From assembly GCF_022138605.1 (NCBI RefSeq), contig NZ_JACBFS010000001.1, forward strand, positions 558,001 through 622,000: a stretch of DNA of 64,000 nucleotides. Direction: 5' to 3'. The DNA comes from Xanthobacter sp. NM-25. Lineage in GTDB: Bacteria > Pseudomonadota > Alphaproteobacteria > Rhizobiales > Xanthobacteraceae. The position numbers were made by a program, and so were the translations under genes. The notes beneath the pieces are model-generated. The model did not search any database. It was not told the DNA's origin and saw nothing but the letters and a program-made list of their open reading frames with translations. Positions 46,562 to 55,578 of this stretch are shown piece after piece (the stretch's first letter is position 1; each line of letters begins with the position of its first letter).

Positions 46562-46590
46562 ACGGCGGCCATGACGGCCGCCGTTTTTTT
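46562..46590 (+). terminator. Rho-independent terminator after aldehyde dehydrogenase
   Basis: A 9 bp GC-rich stem (ACGGCGGCC / GGCCGCCGT) with an ATGAC loop ends in a run of seven T (46584-46590). Confidence 0.95.
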
Positions 46591-46620
46591 CGTTTCAGCT
46601 CCCGGGTCCCTATGGGTGCC

Positions 46621-47685
46621 TCAGCCGTCCAGCCGGTCCGTATCGGGGGCGATGCCTCTGGAGGTGGGCGCGCCATCGTCCAGTGCCGCCAGGTGCGCGA
46701 CCACCAGCGGCCGGTAGCGGGTCATTCCCTTGTATTCCGCCAGGTCCGGATGGAGGTCCCGCAGCACCCGGTGCAGGCGCCGCCGCCATTTCGGCACTCG
46801 GGCGATATCGCTCACCGAGGTGAGATAGCAGCGGATGCCGAACAGGATGGCGTTGGAGCGCGGCAGCCGGAACAGGGTCTGCAGCTCCACCCGCAGATGA
46901 ACCTTTTCGGCCACGTTGTCGGCGGTCACCGTGGTGCGGTCCGGACCCCACACCGGGTAGTTCTCCGGCGAGGTGTCGAGCCGCGGGTTGATGGTCATGG
47001 TCCAGTTGAGGCGGCGCACCGGCTGGCCATACTGCAGCCGCAGCAGATACTTCAGGGCGCGGTCGAACACCCCCCGGTCATGCGCCACCCCGGGCACCGG
47101 CCCATGCCATTCATGGAAGCTCATGCCGATGTTGAATTCCAGCGACCAGTCCGCCTGGGTGGTCACCATGCCACCGTCGACGAACAGATTGTCCTCGCGC
47201 TGATCCTGCAGCGTGAAGTCGCCCTGCACCTGACGGGTGATGTATTCAAACGGCGTGCAGGGCAGCGTTTCCGGCTTACCGAAGGTGAAGGTCTGGTGCA
47301 GGCCGAGAGGACGGTTGACCCAGGTCCACACGTCCCCCGCCTTGGACAGGGTGAAATGCGCGGGATAGTCCGCCGCCAGGCTCTCCATGATGAGCTCCAG
47401 CGTATCCCATTGCGCCGCCATCATATGGGGCAGCACCTGACAGCGCTTGGGGTCCTCCTTGAGCACCCGCTCGCGCTCCCGGCACTCGCCCACATAATGC
47501 TCATCGATGTCGAACACCGCCTGGAAGGCGGGGGTGGCACCTCCCTTCACATGAGGCTCGATGTTGACCGAATACATGTATTCATCTTCGGGGAACGGAA
47601 AGGGAAAGCGCAGAATGTCTTCCGGCGACTTCTTATAAGTGAAGGTGTCGCGGAAGGTTTCGGCGGGCTTGAACTGCACGGTCAT
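46621..47685 (-). CDS. haem-dependent oxidative N-demethylase alpha subunit (DUF3445)
   Basis: This 354 aa cytoplasmic protein belongs to the DUF3445 family, the haem-binding PAS-fold subunit of oxidative N-demethylase/dimethylamine monooxygenase. It removes a methyl group from a secondary amine as formaldehyde, using O2 and NADPH. Matching segments are SPEDILRFPFPFPEDEYMYSVNI near the N-terminus, FGKPETLPCTPFEYITRQVQGDF, FNIGMSFHEWHGPVPG and FRLPRSNAILFGIRCYL. The ATG at 47685 follows GGAGGGATCCG. It is the last gene of a minus-strand run with its reductase and DmmA-type partner directly upstream. Dimethylamine is the known substrate of relatives, but another methylated amine is possible here. 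Confidence 0.85.
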   Translation of the reverse strand: MTVQFKPAETFRDTFTYKKSPEDILRFPFPFPEDEYMYSVNIEPHVKGGATPAFQAVFDIDEHYVGECRERERVLKEDPKRCQVLPHMMAAQWDTLELIMESLAADYPAHFTLSKAGDVWTWVNRPLGLHQTFTFGKPETLPCTPFEYITRQVQGDFTLQDQREDNLFVDGGMVTTQADWSLEFNIGMSFHEWHGPVPGVAHDRGVFDRALKYLLRLQYGQPVRRLNWTMTINPRLDTSPENYPVWGPDRTTVTADNVAEKVHLRVELQTLFRLPRSNAILFGIRCYLTSVSDIARVPKWRRRLHRVLRDLHPDLAEYKGMTRYRPLVVAHLAALDDGAPTSRGIAPDTDRLDG

Positions 47686-47701
47686 CGGATCCCTCCACGG
47701 T

Positions 47702-48652
47702 TCACAGGTCGAGCACGAGGCGCGGCCCGCGGGCACGCGACACGCACGGCATGATGAGGGCGCCGGCCGCCTTCTCCGCATCGGAAAGGAAGTCGTCGCG
47801 GTGGTCCACCTCGCCCTCCTCCACCCGCGTCACGCATTCGCCGCAGGCGCCCCCCCGGCACAGGCAGCGCGCAGCCACGCCGGCCGCCTCGATCGCCTCC
47901 AAAAGGGTCTGGTTCTCGCCCACCATCACCTCCATGCCCGAGCGGGTGAGGACCGCCTTGAACGGCAGGCCGCCGGCAGCTGCGCCGAAGCTCTCCTTGT
48001 GCACACTGCCCCTGGGCCAGCCGAGGGCGAGCGCGGTGGTGCCCACCGCATCCATCAGGCTATGCGGCCCGCAGGTGTAGACATGGCTGCCGAGCGGCTG
48101 GCGCGACAGCAGCCCGGCGAGATCGAACGCCGCCCGGCCACCCCCATGCACGCGGATGTCGGCATCGACCGCATAGGGCGCCAGCAGGCGCTCGAACACC
48201 GGCACCTCCTCGGGGGAGGACAGATGGTGCAGCTCGAACCGGGCGCCCCGGGCCTGCAGTTCCGCCAGAAAGGACAGCATGGGCGTGATGCCGATGCCGC
48301 CGGCGATGAGCACGTGTTTGCGGGCGGTGGCCGCGAGCGGGAACAGGCTCACCGGCGGCGCCATCTCCAGCACGTCGCCGGCCGCCACATGGGCATGCAG
48401 GAAGGCCGAGCCACCGCGCGACTGCGCCACCTTGCGGACGATGATCTCGTAACGCCCACGCGCCCCGGGGGGCGAGACCAGCGAATAGGCATTCTTCATC
48501 ACCCGCGCGCCATCGCGCAGGGTCAGCATCACATGCCCGCCCGCCGGCGCGGTGGGAAAGGCGCCCCCATGGGCCGGCTCGAAGGCGAAACGCTTGAGGG
48601 TGGGCGCCAGCGCGGTAATCTCGCGCACCCGCACAGGGATGGTTCCGGTCAT
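47702..48652 (-). CDS. ferredoxin-reductase subunit of N-demethylase (VanB/PDR type)
   Basis: This 316 aa electron-transfer protein has an FMN/FAD-binding reductase barrel (MKNAYSLVSPPGARGRYEIIVRKV), an NAD(P)-binding domain (HVLIAGGIGITPMLSFLAEL) and a C-terminal plant-type 2Fe-2S ferredoxin. The cluster ligands fit C-x4-C-x2-C in CRGGACGEC and the last Cys (303) in MPCVSRARG. This is the architecture of vanillate demethylase reductase and of dimethylamine monooxygenase reductases. It overlaps the DmmA-type gene by 4 bp (ATGA) and lies 16 bp before the DUF3445 gene, so it should feed electrons to the haem. Confidence 0.88.
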   Translation of the reverse strand: MTGTIPVRVREITALAPTLKRFAFEPAHGGAFPTAPAGGHVMLTLRDGARVMKNAYSLVSPPGARGRYEIIVRKVAQSRGGSAFLHAHVAAGDVLEMAPPVSLFPLAATARKHVLIAGGIGITPMLSFLAELQARGARFELHHLSSPEEVPVFERLLAPYAVDADIRVHGGGRAAFDLAGLLSRQPLGSHVYTCGPHSLMDAVGTTALALGWPRGSVHKESFGAAAGGLPFKAVLTRSGMEVMVGENQTLLEAIEAAGVAARCLCRGGACGECVTRVEEGEVDHRDDFLSDAEKAAGALIMPCVSRARGPRLVLDL

Positions 48653-49236
48653 CGGTAGATCTCCTCGGACGGCGGCACCTCGCCGGGCACCTCGGCATCG
48701 ATCTGCACGGCCATGAAGGCGGCGAGACGCTTGGAGAAGTGATCGCGCACGAACAGCGACGCGCCGCAGCCGGCACAGGTGACGATGGAGGCGGTGATGC
48801 CTTCCGAGACGGTGCGGCAGTGAACGCAGAAGATCCGCCGGGCCTGCGGCCCCATCTGGGCGAATTGCATCTCCTGGCGGGTGAGGCCCGCCACCGCGCC
48901 GATGTTGAACACATCCCACAGAAACGGCTCGGTGCCGGCCGCGCACAGGCGCAGCCCCATGGTCTCGCGCGCCAGGCGCTCCTCCAGGGCCGAGAACAGC
49001 TGGCGGGCGGAGCGGAATGGCCGCACGGCCCCCGCAGCCTCGTCCATCACCGGCGCGCCAGGCACCGTGCTGGCATGGGCCACGGTCCATGTCTCGAAGG
49101 CGGAGGGGTCAACCCCCTCCGCCATCAGCTCGTCCGGAAGGCCGGCCCCTTCCACCACCAGCAGCGCGTGGCGCGCGGCCGGATCACCGGTGATCTTTCC
49201 GTAGGCGGGGCGGCTCTTGATCCCTTGGTCGCTCAT
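48649..49236 (-). CDS. dmmA: dimethylamine monooxygenase subunit DmmA family protein
   Basis: This 195 aa protein always accompanies DUF3445 demethylases as far as I know. The C-terminal part has a zinc-ribbon or rubredoxin-like four-cysteine site: Cys137, Cys140, Cys154 and Cys157 (FCVHC ... TCAGCGAS). The N-terminal half (LLVVEGAGLPDELMAEGVDPSAF) has no motif I can assign. It is coupled to the reductase gene by a 4 bp overlap and starts 11 bp after the permease stop codon. The cysteine site may bind iron and relay electrons to the haem subunit. Confidence 0.78.
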   Translation of the reverse strand: MSDQGIKSRPAYGKITGDPAARHALLVVEGAGLPDELMAEGVDPSAFETWTVAHASTVPGAPVMDEAAGAVRPFRSARQLFSALEERLARETMGLRLCAAGTEPFLWDVFNIGAVAGLTRQEMQFAQMGPQARRIFCVHCRTVSEGITASIVTCAGCGASLFVRDHFSKRLAAFMAVQIDAEVPGEVPPSEEIYR

Positions 49237-49247
49237 CTCGTTCCCGT

Positions 49248-50927
49248 TCAGTAGACCGCGATGGAATGGGCGACGATGACCACCACCGCGCCCACGAGGA
49301 GCGCCAGGTAGGGCAGCAGCCCGGCGCGGGTTCCGGCCCCCGTTTCCGCCTTGAGGTGCATGTCTTCCAGCATGGCCGCCGGGAACTGGCCCTTGTCGGT
49401 CACGTAGTGGCGGAAGGCGAACACCGGCAGAATGAGGGCCGAGCACACGAGACCCGTCACCAGCGTGCCCGCGCCCCAGATGTCCGCGCCCATGCCGAGC
49501 AGGGCGAGGTTCACATATGCGAGCAGCGTGCCGAGACCGAGCAGCCAGCCGGGCGCCTTGTAGGGCCGCGCCCAGGACGGACGATCGATGCGATGGATCC
49601 AGGTGGCGTTGAGATTGAGGAAGTTGAACAGAATGTAGCAGACATTGGAGATGGCCAGGACAAAGACGTAGTCCGACATCATCAGCAGCACGAGATTGAA
49701 GGCGAGATCGGTCCACATGGCCCGGGTGGGCGCGCCGTTCTCGTTCACGTGCGACAAATACTTGGGCAGCCAGCCGTCCACCGAGGCCTGATAGAGGGTG
49801 CGCGAGGACCCGGCCATGGAGGTGATGATGGCCAGCATCAGGGCGAAGATCAGCATCACCACGATGACGGTGTGCACCAATGCCCCACCCTTGATCATGC
49901 TCGCCATGGCGCTCGCCACGCCCATGCCGGAATAGATGTCGGCATTGAGGATGCCATCATAGACGGCAGGGGTGACGATATTGCCCTGGGCATCGATCAC
50001 CGCCGGCGTCACCATGTGGCCGAGGCCGAGCACGCCCTGGAAGGCGATAGGCACCAGGGTGAAGACGAAGATGCACAGCAGCCCCGAATAGAGGATCGCC
50101 TTGAAGGTATCCGTCTTCGGGTCCTTGAACTCGCGCGTGTAACAAACCGCGGTCTCGAACGCATAGGTGGACCACGCGGCGATGAACAGGCCGCCGGCCA
50201 TCAGCGTGATGCCCGCCATGTTCCACTCACCCGCCACCACCTGGCCGGTGCCATCCTTGGCCAGCGGCGCGAACGGACCGAGGTTCGCCAGCAGCACATC
50301 ACCGGTGACCAGCGGCACGAGGCCGATGAGGATGAGGGGCAGCAGCGCCGCCACCCCCAGGATGACCTGCACCCGCGCCGTCTGGCTGATGCCGCGATGC
50401 TGGATGGCGAAAGCCACCAGCAACAGCGCCGCCCCCAGGAAGAAGGTGGCGTTCACCCGCAAGGTGAGGCCGCTCTTCAGCCAATTGAGATCAAGCAGGG
50501 TCAACGACCAGCTGTTGATGGCGGCATCGGCCGGAAACAGGATGGAGAGCACATAGCCGGCGGCAAGGCCGGAACCGATGGAGAGCACCGGCGACCAGGC
50601 GAGCCAGTTGCACCAGACCGAGAACGGCGCCAGGAGCTTGGAATAGCGCACCCAGGCCACCGCGCCATAAACCGAGGCGCCGCCGGACTTGTGCGGAAAC
50701 AGCCCGGCAATTTCCGCATAGGAAAATGCCTGTATGAAGCCGAACAGGATGGAGACGCTCCACACCACCCAGGCAGGCGCGCCCACGGTGGCGCCGATGG
50801 CGCCGATGGAAAACAGCACCAGCGCTGGAACGCCGCTGGCAATCCAGAATGCACCGGTCCAACTGATCTTGCGCTGGAGCGAGCCGGCGTCTGCCGACGG
50901 CTCCCCTTCAACCGCGGTTATGGTCAT
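49248..50927 (-). CDS. APC superfamily amino acid/amine permease
   Basis: This 559 aa inner-membrane transporter has about 12 hydrophobic segments. Features of the amino acid/polyamine/organocation superfamily are WIASGVPALVLFSIGAIGATVG in helix 1, GFIQAFSYAEIAGLFPHKSGGASVYGAVAW in helices 2-3, and STYAFETAVCYTREFKDPKTDT in helix 6. The ATG at 50927 has GAGGGG upstream. Directly before the N-demethylase genes and probably co-transcribed with them, it likely imports the methylated amine. Three small inverted repeats lie upstream. Confidence 0.9.
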   Translation of the reverse strand: MTITAVEGEPSADAGSLQRKISWTGAFWIASGVPALVLFSIGAIGATVGAPAWVVWSVSILFGFIQAFSYAEIAGLFPHKSGGASVYGAVAWVRYSKLLAPFSVWCNWLAWSPVLSIGSGLAAGYVLSILFPADAAINSWSLTLLDLNWLKSGLTLRVNATFFLGAALLLVAFAIQHRGISQTARVQVILGVAALLPLILIGLVPLVTGDVLLANLGPFAPLAKDGTGQVVAGEWNMAGITLMAGGLFIAAWSTYAFETAVCYTREFKDPKTDTFKAILYSGLLCIFVFTLVPIAFQGVLGLGHMVTPAVIDAQGNIVTPAVYDGILNADIYSGMGVASAMASMIKGGALVHTVIVVMLIFALMLAIITSMAGSSRTLYQASVDGWLPKYLSHVNENGAPTRAMWTDLAFNLVLLMMSDYVFVLAISNVCYILFNFLNLNATWIHRIDRPSWARPYKAPGWLLGLGTLLAYVNLALLGMGADIWGAGTLVTGLVCSALILPVFAFRHYVTDKGQFPAAMLEDMHLKAETGAGTRAGLLPYLALLVGAVVVIVAHSIAVY

Positions 50928-50993
50928 GTTTGATCCCCTCTTGATTGCGGGGAGTTTCTCCATAAGAAAAATTATTGTCAATGACGATATACA

Positions 50994-51052
50994 TCTGACG
51001 CGAAGTCAGAGCGAGCATATTTTTTGCTCACATCGGCGCACATTCGGTGCGC
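50994..51052. promoter_or_regulatory. three inverted repeats upstream of the permease/N-demethylase operon
   Basis: Three interrupted palindromes lie side by side: TCTGAC-N5-GTCAGA (50994-51010), GAGCA-N7-TGCTC (51013-51029) and GCGCAC-N5-GTGCGC (51036-51052). They sit 67-125 bp before the permease start in an AT-rich stretch unlike the rest of the window. They could be operators or a terminator/antiterminator set for the upstream gene. Confidence 0.45.
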
Positions 51053-51187
51053 ACACAGATGAAAGCACACGCAATACATGCGTCAGAAAGACTGACCAAG
51101 TTGATCCAGCCTTACGCGCATGTGCCAGCGCCCCCGCGCGGCACTGGCCGGGCGGGGGTGAGCTTTCAAACGGGCCAGACGCCGGGC

Positions 51188-53512
51188 TCAGGCGCGCACG
51201 CGCGTCTTCTGCGGATCGAAGTGGGGAAACGGCACCACCTGCGCGCCGATCCGCTTCTGCAGCCCGTCGAGCTTGCCGATCTCCAGCCGGGTGCCCACCT
51301 CTGCCGCCGCCACGTCCACCCGGGCGAGCGCGATGCTCGCCTTGAGGATGGGCGAGCGGGTGGCGCTGGTGACGACCCCCACCTGCGCCCGGCCATTGTA
51401 GAGCGGATCGCCGTGGCCCACCGCCTCGTTCCCGTCGATCACGAGGCCCACCATCTTGCGCGCGGGATGCGCCTTCCGCCGCGCCAGCGCCTCCCGGCCC
51501 ACGAAGTCCTCGTCCTTGTTGGCCACCGCAAAGCCGATGCCGGCCTCGTACGGGTCGGTCTGATCGCAGAAATCATAGCCCGCGAAGACGAGGCCCGCCT
51601 CGATGCGCAGCATGTCGAGGGCATCGAGGCCGAGCGGCTTCAGGCCTTTGGGCGCGCCCGCAGCCCACACCGCGTCCCAGACGGCGGCAGCGTCCTGCGG
51701 ATGACACCAGATCTCGAACCCGAGCTCGCCCGTGTAGCCGGTGCGGGAGACCACCAGCGCCGGCCCCATGGGTCCGCCGAGCCGCGCCACAGCGAAGCGA
51801 AACCACTTCAGCTCCGCAATGGCCGGCTGGGTCGGCGCCGTCCAGATCACTTCCGAGAGGATCTCCCGCGAGAGCGGACCCTGCACGGCGATATTGTGCA
51901 ATTGGTCAGTGGAGGATTTCACGAAGACCCTGAGGCCCCATTCCGCCGCGTTGTCGCGCAGCCACTTGCCGGTGAATTCCTCGCCGCACACCACGCGGAA
52001 ATTGGCCGGCCCCAGCCGAAACACGGTGGCATCGTCGATCATGCCGCCATGGTCGTAGCACAGGGCCGTATAGACCACCTGCCCGACCGCGAGCTTGCGC
52101 ATGTCGCGGGTCACCGTGCGCTGCAGCAGCAGCTCCGCATCCGGGCCCGTGACCTCGAATTTGCGCAGCGGCGAGAGGTCCATGATGGCCGCGCGCTCCC
52201 GGCAGGCCCAATATTCCGCCACCGGCCCCTCGCCGGTGAAACAGGTGGGCAGCCAGAAGCCGCGATACTCCACGAAATTGCGGGTCTTCTCAGCCACCCG
52301 CGGATGAAAAGCGGTCTCGCGCGTCAAACGCGGCTCGGCATCGGCGGTCATGCGGAAGGCGGTTCCCCTGGAAAAGTGCGCGGCACCATCATAGACGCGC
52401 ACATGAATGTCGGTGGGCTCCCAGCCATTGGCGGGGTCGATGTCGTCCGCGCAGGACGAGGTGGCGCAGACGAGATCGGTCAGCGCCCGGAGCAGCACAT
52501 AATCCCCCGGCCGCGACCAGGGCTCGTCCATGGTGAGCGCGTTGGCGTGGTCGATGCCGGTATTGTAGAAGAAATTGATGGCCGGCCAGCCCCGCTTCGG
52601 CCGCACGCCCAAAGGCGCCAGCACCACATTGAAATTGTCGGAGCAATTGGCGTGGCCGGGATAGCCCATGTCTTCATAATATTTGGCCGAGCAGGCCAGG
52701 GCGAACGTATCGTGCCGTCCCACCGTGTCACGGATCACCTCCACCAGCGGGATCTGTCGCTCGTCATAATATTTCGAGTGCAGGCCCGGCCCGGGATAGG
52801 CGGCGCCCATCAGCGTCCGCGTGGTGGTGGCGTCGAGGCCGAATTCCTCTCCCCGCACGAGCCCCGCCGCATCGAACGCGAGGAAATCGGAGCACTGGCG
52901 CCCGGCCACGTCGATGATCTGGATATAGTCGCCGGCCTTGACCCGATAGGCCTTGGCCTGCGCCGCCGGCACCCGCAGGTCCAGGATCACCGGCGCCAAC
53001 GCGGGCGGCAGCGGCACCGGCGTGCCCGGCCCGCGCGCGATGCGCAGATGCAGCTCGGTGGGCGGGGTCTGCTGGTCCGGCGCCATGGGCGTCCCCGGTG
53101 CCGACACCACCAGGAGCAGCGCAACCGGGGCGGTGAAGCTGAGTGCGGCACCCGGCGCCGTGCCATCGGCCAGCACCAGGTGGCCAGGATGCGCCCGCGG
53201 ATCCACGCCGCGCTCCGCCAGCACGCGCGCCACGTCGTCGGCCCCTTCTCCGCCACCCTGGCCGGCCAATGCCGCGCCGAGCGTCACCGTGCCGTCGGCC
53301 CCGAGCCCGAGCAGCGCTCCGGCAGCCATGCCATCGCAGGCGATGGGAAACAGCAGCGCCGGCTGGCCGCCCTCCGGATCGACCAGGGTGACATGATCGC
53401 CGGCGGCGAGCTCCACCACGCGGCAACCGCCGCCGCGCACCACCAGGTACTGGCCCGCAGACGCCCCCGCCGGGGCACCGATGGCAGAGGACGACACAAG
53501 AGGCACATTCAT
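51188..53512 (-). CDS. fusion protein: DUF1989-like repeat, DUF1989, GcvT-type aminomethyltransferase
   Basis: This 774 aa cytoplasmic protein has three parts. Residues about 1-150 contain a degenerate DUF1989-like start (ELAAGDHVTLVDPEGGQ near 34-50). Residues about 188-375 are a full DUF1989 (urea carboxylase-associated) domain: YRVKAGDYIQIIDVAGRQCSDFLAFD, YPGHANCSDNFNVVLAPLGV and CATSSCADD, the last two with likely metal-binding Cys/His/Asp. Residues about 400-774 are a GcvT/folate-binding domain (GPVAEYWACRERAAIMDLSPLRKFEVTGPDA, SRTGYTGELGFEIW, GIGFAV). It probably transfers a methyl or methylene group to tetrahydrofolate. Known N-demethylase complexes include a GcvT-like folate subunit that captures formaldehyde, so this may be its counterpart. 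Confidence 0.85.
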   Translation of the reverse strand: MNVPLVSSSAIGAPAGASAGQYLVVRGGGCRVVELAAGDHVTLVDPEGGQPALLFPIACDGMAAGALLGLGADGTVTLGAALAGQGGGEGADDVARVLAERGVDPRAHPGHLVLADGTAPGAALSFTAPVALLLVVSAPGTPMAPDQQTPPTELHLRIARGPGTPVPLPPALAPVILDLRVPAAQAKAYRVKAGDYIQIIDVAGRQCSDFLAFDAAGLVRGEEFGLDATTTRTLMGAAYPGPGLHSKYYDERQIPLVEVIRDTVGRHDTFALACSAKYYEDMGYPGHANCSDNFNVVLAPLGVRPKRGWPAINFFYNTGIDHANALTMDEPWSRPGDYVLLRALTDLVCATSSCADDIDPANGWEPTDIHVRVYDGAAHFSRGTAFRMTADAEPRLTRETAFHPRVAEKTRNFVEYRGFWLPTCFTGEGPVAEYWACRERAAIMDLSPLRKFEVTGPDAELLLQRTVTRDMRKLAVGQVVYTALCYDHGGMIDDATVFRLGPANFRVVCGEEFTGKWLRDNAAEWGLRVFVKSSTDQLHNIAVQGPLSREILSEVIWTAPTQPAIAELKWFRFAVARLGGPMGPALVVSRTGYTGELGFEIWCHPQDAAAVWDAVWAAGAPKGLKPLGLDALDMLRIEAGLVFAGYDFCDQTDPYEAGIGFAVANKDEDFVGREALARRKAHPARKMVGLVIDGNEAVGHGDPLYNGRAQVGVVTSATRSPILKASIALARVDVAAAEVGTRLEIGKLDGLQKRIGAQVVPFPHFDPQKTRVRA

Positions 53513-53558
53513 CACGATCCCATTTCGGCAGCGGGCCCATTGGCCCCGAGAAGGCGGC

Positions 53559-54077
53559 TCACGCAGCCGCCGCCAGCAGGCGATAGCGGCCGCGGTAGTA
53601 CAGCAGGGGAGCGTCGTCGCCCTCGGCATGCATGTGCACCACGCGGCCCACGAAGATGATGTGGTCGCCCCCGTCGTAATGCGCGTAGGGCACGCACTCG
53701 AAGGTGGCATGGGCGGCGGTGAGCCGGGGCGCGCCGCTTCGGCCCGGATGCCAGTCGGTGCCGGCGAATTTGTCCTCTCCCGCCCGGGCGAAGCGGTTGG
53801 AAAGCTCCTGCTGGCTCTCCAGCAGGATGTTCACCGAATAGGCCTTCACCTGCTCCAGCCGGGCCAGGGAATTCAGGGTGCGGGCCATGCAGAACAGGAT
53901 CAGCGGCGGATCGAGCGAGACGGCGGAGAAGGAATTCACCGTCACCCCCATCAGCCCCTCGTCGTCGCCGGCCATCACCACGGCGATGCCGGTGGCGAAA
54001 CGGCCCAGCGCGTTGCGCAGCTCACGCGGATCAAGACCGGCGTCCAGATCAATCGTCGAAGTCGTCACCGTCGGCAT
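53559..54077 (-). CDS. flavin reductase family protein
   Basis: This 172 aa FMN-binding split-barrel protein of the HpaC/flavin reductase family makes reduced flavin from NAD(P)H for a partner monooxygenase. Motifs are LRNALGRFATGIAVVMAG, VTVNSFSAVSLDPPLILFCMARTLNSL and the terminal GGDHIIFVGRVVHMHAEGDDAPLLYYRGRYRLL. The ATG at 54077 leads straight into the family start. It sits between the fusion gene and the acyl-CoA-dehydrogenase-like gene, whose product may be its flavin-dependent partner. Confidence 0.92.
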   Translation of the reverse strand: MPTVTTSTIDLDAGLDPRELRNALGRFATGIAVVMAGDDEGLMGVTVNSFSAVSLDPPLILFCMARTLNSLARLEQVKAYSVNILLESQQELSNRFARAGEDKFAGTDWHPGRSGAPRLTAAHATFECVPYAHYDGGDHIIFVGRVVHMHAEGDDAPLLYYRGRYRLLAAAA

Positions 54078-54171
54078 GGGCAATGCTCTCTCGCAGCGGA
54101 TAAGGACACGCCGCCCGCCCCACCGCCGCGCGTGGCGTGCGCGAGCGGCGGGACCGGCGGCGGTGTGCCGT

Positions 54172-55578
54172 TCAGGCCACCTTGGCGGTGGTCTGCACCT
54201 CGGCGAGCAGCTTTTCAGCGAAAGCGCGCTTTTCCAGATCGTCCATCTTCTTGATCTCGTTATTGAGAACACGCGTATTGATGGACTTGTTCCAGTAATC
54301 GAGGCTCTCGAACCCCAGCAAGGAGGCCTTGCCGACGAACTGGCGCAGCACCTCGTTGGTGGGCCCCATCACCCAGCCGGCCTTGCCATCGCGCAGATAG
54401 CGCTCGATCTGCAGGGCTGGGCGATAGCCGGTGCCACCGGTGGCATGCAGCATCTTGTCGACCACGTGGGCGACATTCTTGGATGCGGTGAACTTCACCT
54501 GCCACAGCCAGTGCAGCAGCGCCGAGCGCGGCAAGGCATTCACATCCTCATGGATCGACCAGTCGCAATTGCCGGTCACCTGGTCGAGCGCCGCCGCCAT
54601 CTGGAAATCGAAGGCCCGGCAGGTGTTGGTGTCCATGATCGCCTCTCCCACATAATCCTGGATGGTGGGGTAGTCGGCGACACGCATGCCCACGTCATTG
54701 TGGGTCTTGCGGGTGGTGTGGCGCTTGGCGATGTCGATCACCGCCAGGGAGATACCGTTCCAGCAGGCGGAAGACAGGGTGAGGAAGAAGGGGTCCACCA
54801 CCTCGTCATTGGACTTGGCGCCATCGCCGATGGGGCCCACCAGAGCCTCCTTGGGCAACACCGCGTTCTCGATCATGATGGGACCGGACTGGTTGCCGCG
54901 CAGACCCAGTCCATCCCATTCCGAGGGATTGGACTTCACCTCGTCCTTGGTGACGAGGAAGCACGACAGATCCGAATAGTCACCGGCGAAACCAGGGCTG
55001 GTGGTCTGGATGATGTACCAGTCGGCAAAGCCGCCGGAGGTGGTCCAGGAGGCCTTCTTGGTCACCTTCCAGCCATCGCCATGGGCTTCGGCCTTGGAGG
55101 AGATGGGATACCAGAAGTGCGAGCCGGTCTCGGGATCCGAATAGGACAGGGTGCCGATCAGCACGTCCGTGTCGAGCCGCTTCAGAATATCGGTGAGAAT
55201 GAGGTTGTCGTGGTGCCGCAGCAGGGCGGCGGCGGTGGCGCCGAGGTGCATGGTGTAGCACATGGCGGTGGACGGACAGCCGTAGCGGGCGATGGTTTCC
55301 ACCACCATGGCGGCACAGACATGGTTCTCACCGAGCCCGCCCAGCGCCTTGGGAACATTGAGGCCGAGCAGCCCCAGCGACGCCAGGGCCTCGAAATTCT
55401 TGCGCGGGTAGATGTATTTCGCGTCGCTTTCGATGGCATTGGCCCGCAACGTCTTCTCACACAGCGCGATGAGCTTGGATTGCAGCTCCTTCTGCGCCGG
55501 CGTCAGCAACCATTGCGGATCCCACTCGAAGCCGAGACCCCAAAAGTCTTCCCCACCCCACTTCTTGACATCGGACAT
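54172..55578 (-). CDS. acyl-CoA dehydrogenase-fold flavoprotein of uncertain function
   Basis: This 468 aa protein has the acyl-CoA dehydrogenase fold: helical start (LLTPAQKELQSKLIALCEKTLRANAI), sheet domain (IGTLSYSDPETGSHFWYPISSKAEAHGDGWKVTKKASWTTSGG) and C-terminal helices with MLHATGGTGYRPALQIERYLRDGKAGWVMGPTNEVLRQFVGK. Where most dehydrogenases have E-G-T-N-E, it has G-P-T-N-E, so the usual base is missing. Next to a flavin reductase, it may be a two-component flavin monooxygenase (group D) rather than a dehydrogenase. A dehydrogenase with its base elsewhere is the alternative. It is the first gene of the minus-strand run that ends with the N-demethylase. Confidence 0.75.
   Translation of the reverse strand: MSDVKKWGGEDFWGLGFEWDPQWLLTPAQKELQSKLIALCEKTLRANAIESDAKYIYPRKNFEALASLGLLGLNVPKALGGLGENHVCAAMVVETIARYGCPSTAMCYTMHLGATAAALLRHHDNLILTDILKRLDTDVLIGTLSYSDPETGSHFWYPISSKAEAHGDGWKVTKKASWTTSGGFADWYIIQTTSPGFAGDYSDLSCFLVTKDEVKSNPSEWDGLGLRGNQSGPIMIENAVLPKEALVGPIGDGAKSNDEVVDPFFLTLSSACWNGISLAVIDIAKRHTTRKTHNDVGMRVADYPTIQDYVGEAIMDTNTCRAFDFQMAAALDQVTGNCDWSIHEDVNALPRSALLHWLWQVKFTASKNVAHVVDKMLHATGGTGYRPALQIERYLRDGKAGWVMGPTNEVLRQFVGKASLLGFESLDYWNKSINTRVLNNEIKKMDDLEKRAFAEKLLAEVQTTAKVA

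Noticed and set aside
54172..55578. Loss of the catalytic Glu taken as proof of a monooxygenase
   Set aside because: The pimC-like dehydrogenase in the same window also has Gly at that position, so the change alone does not decide the function.
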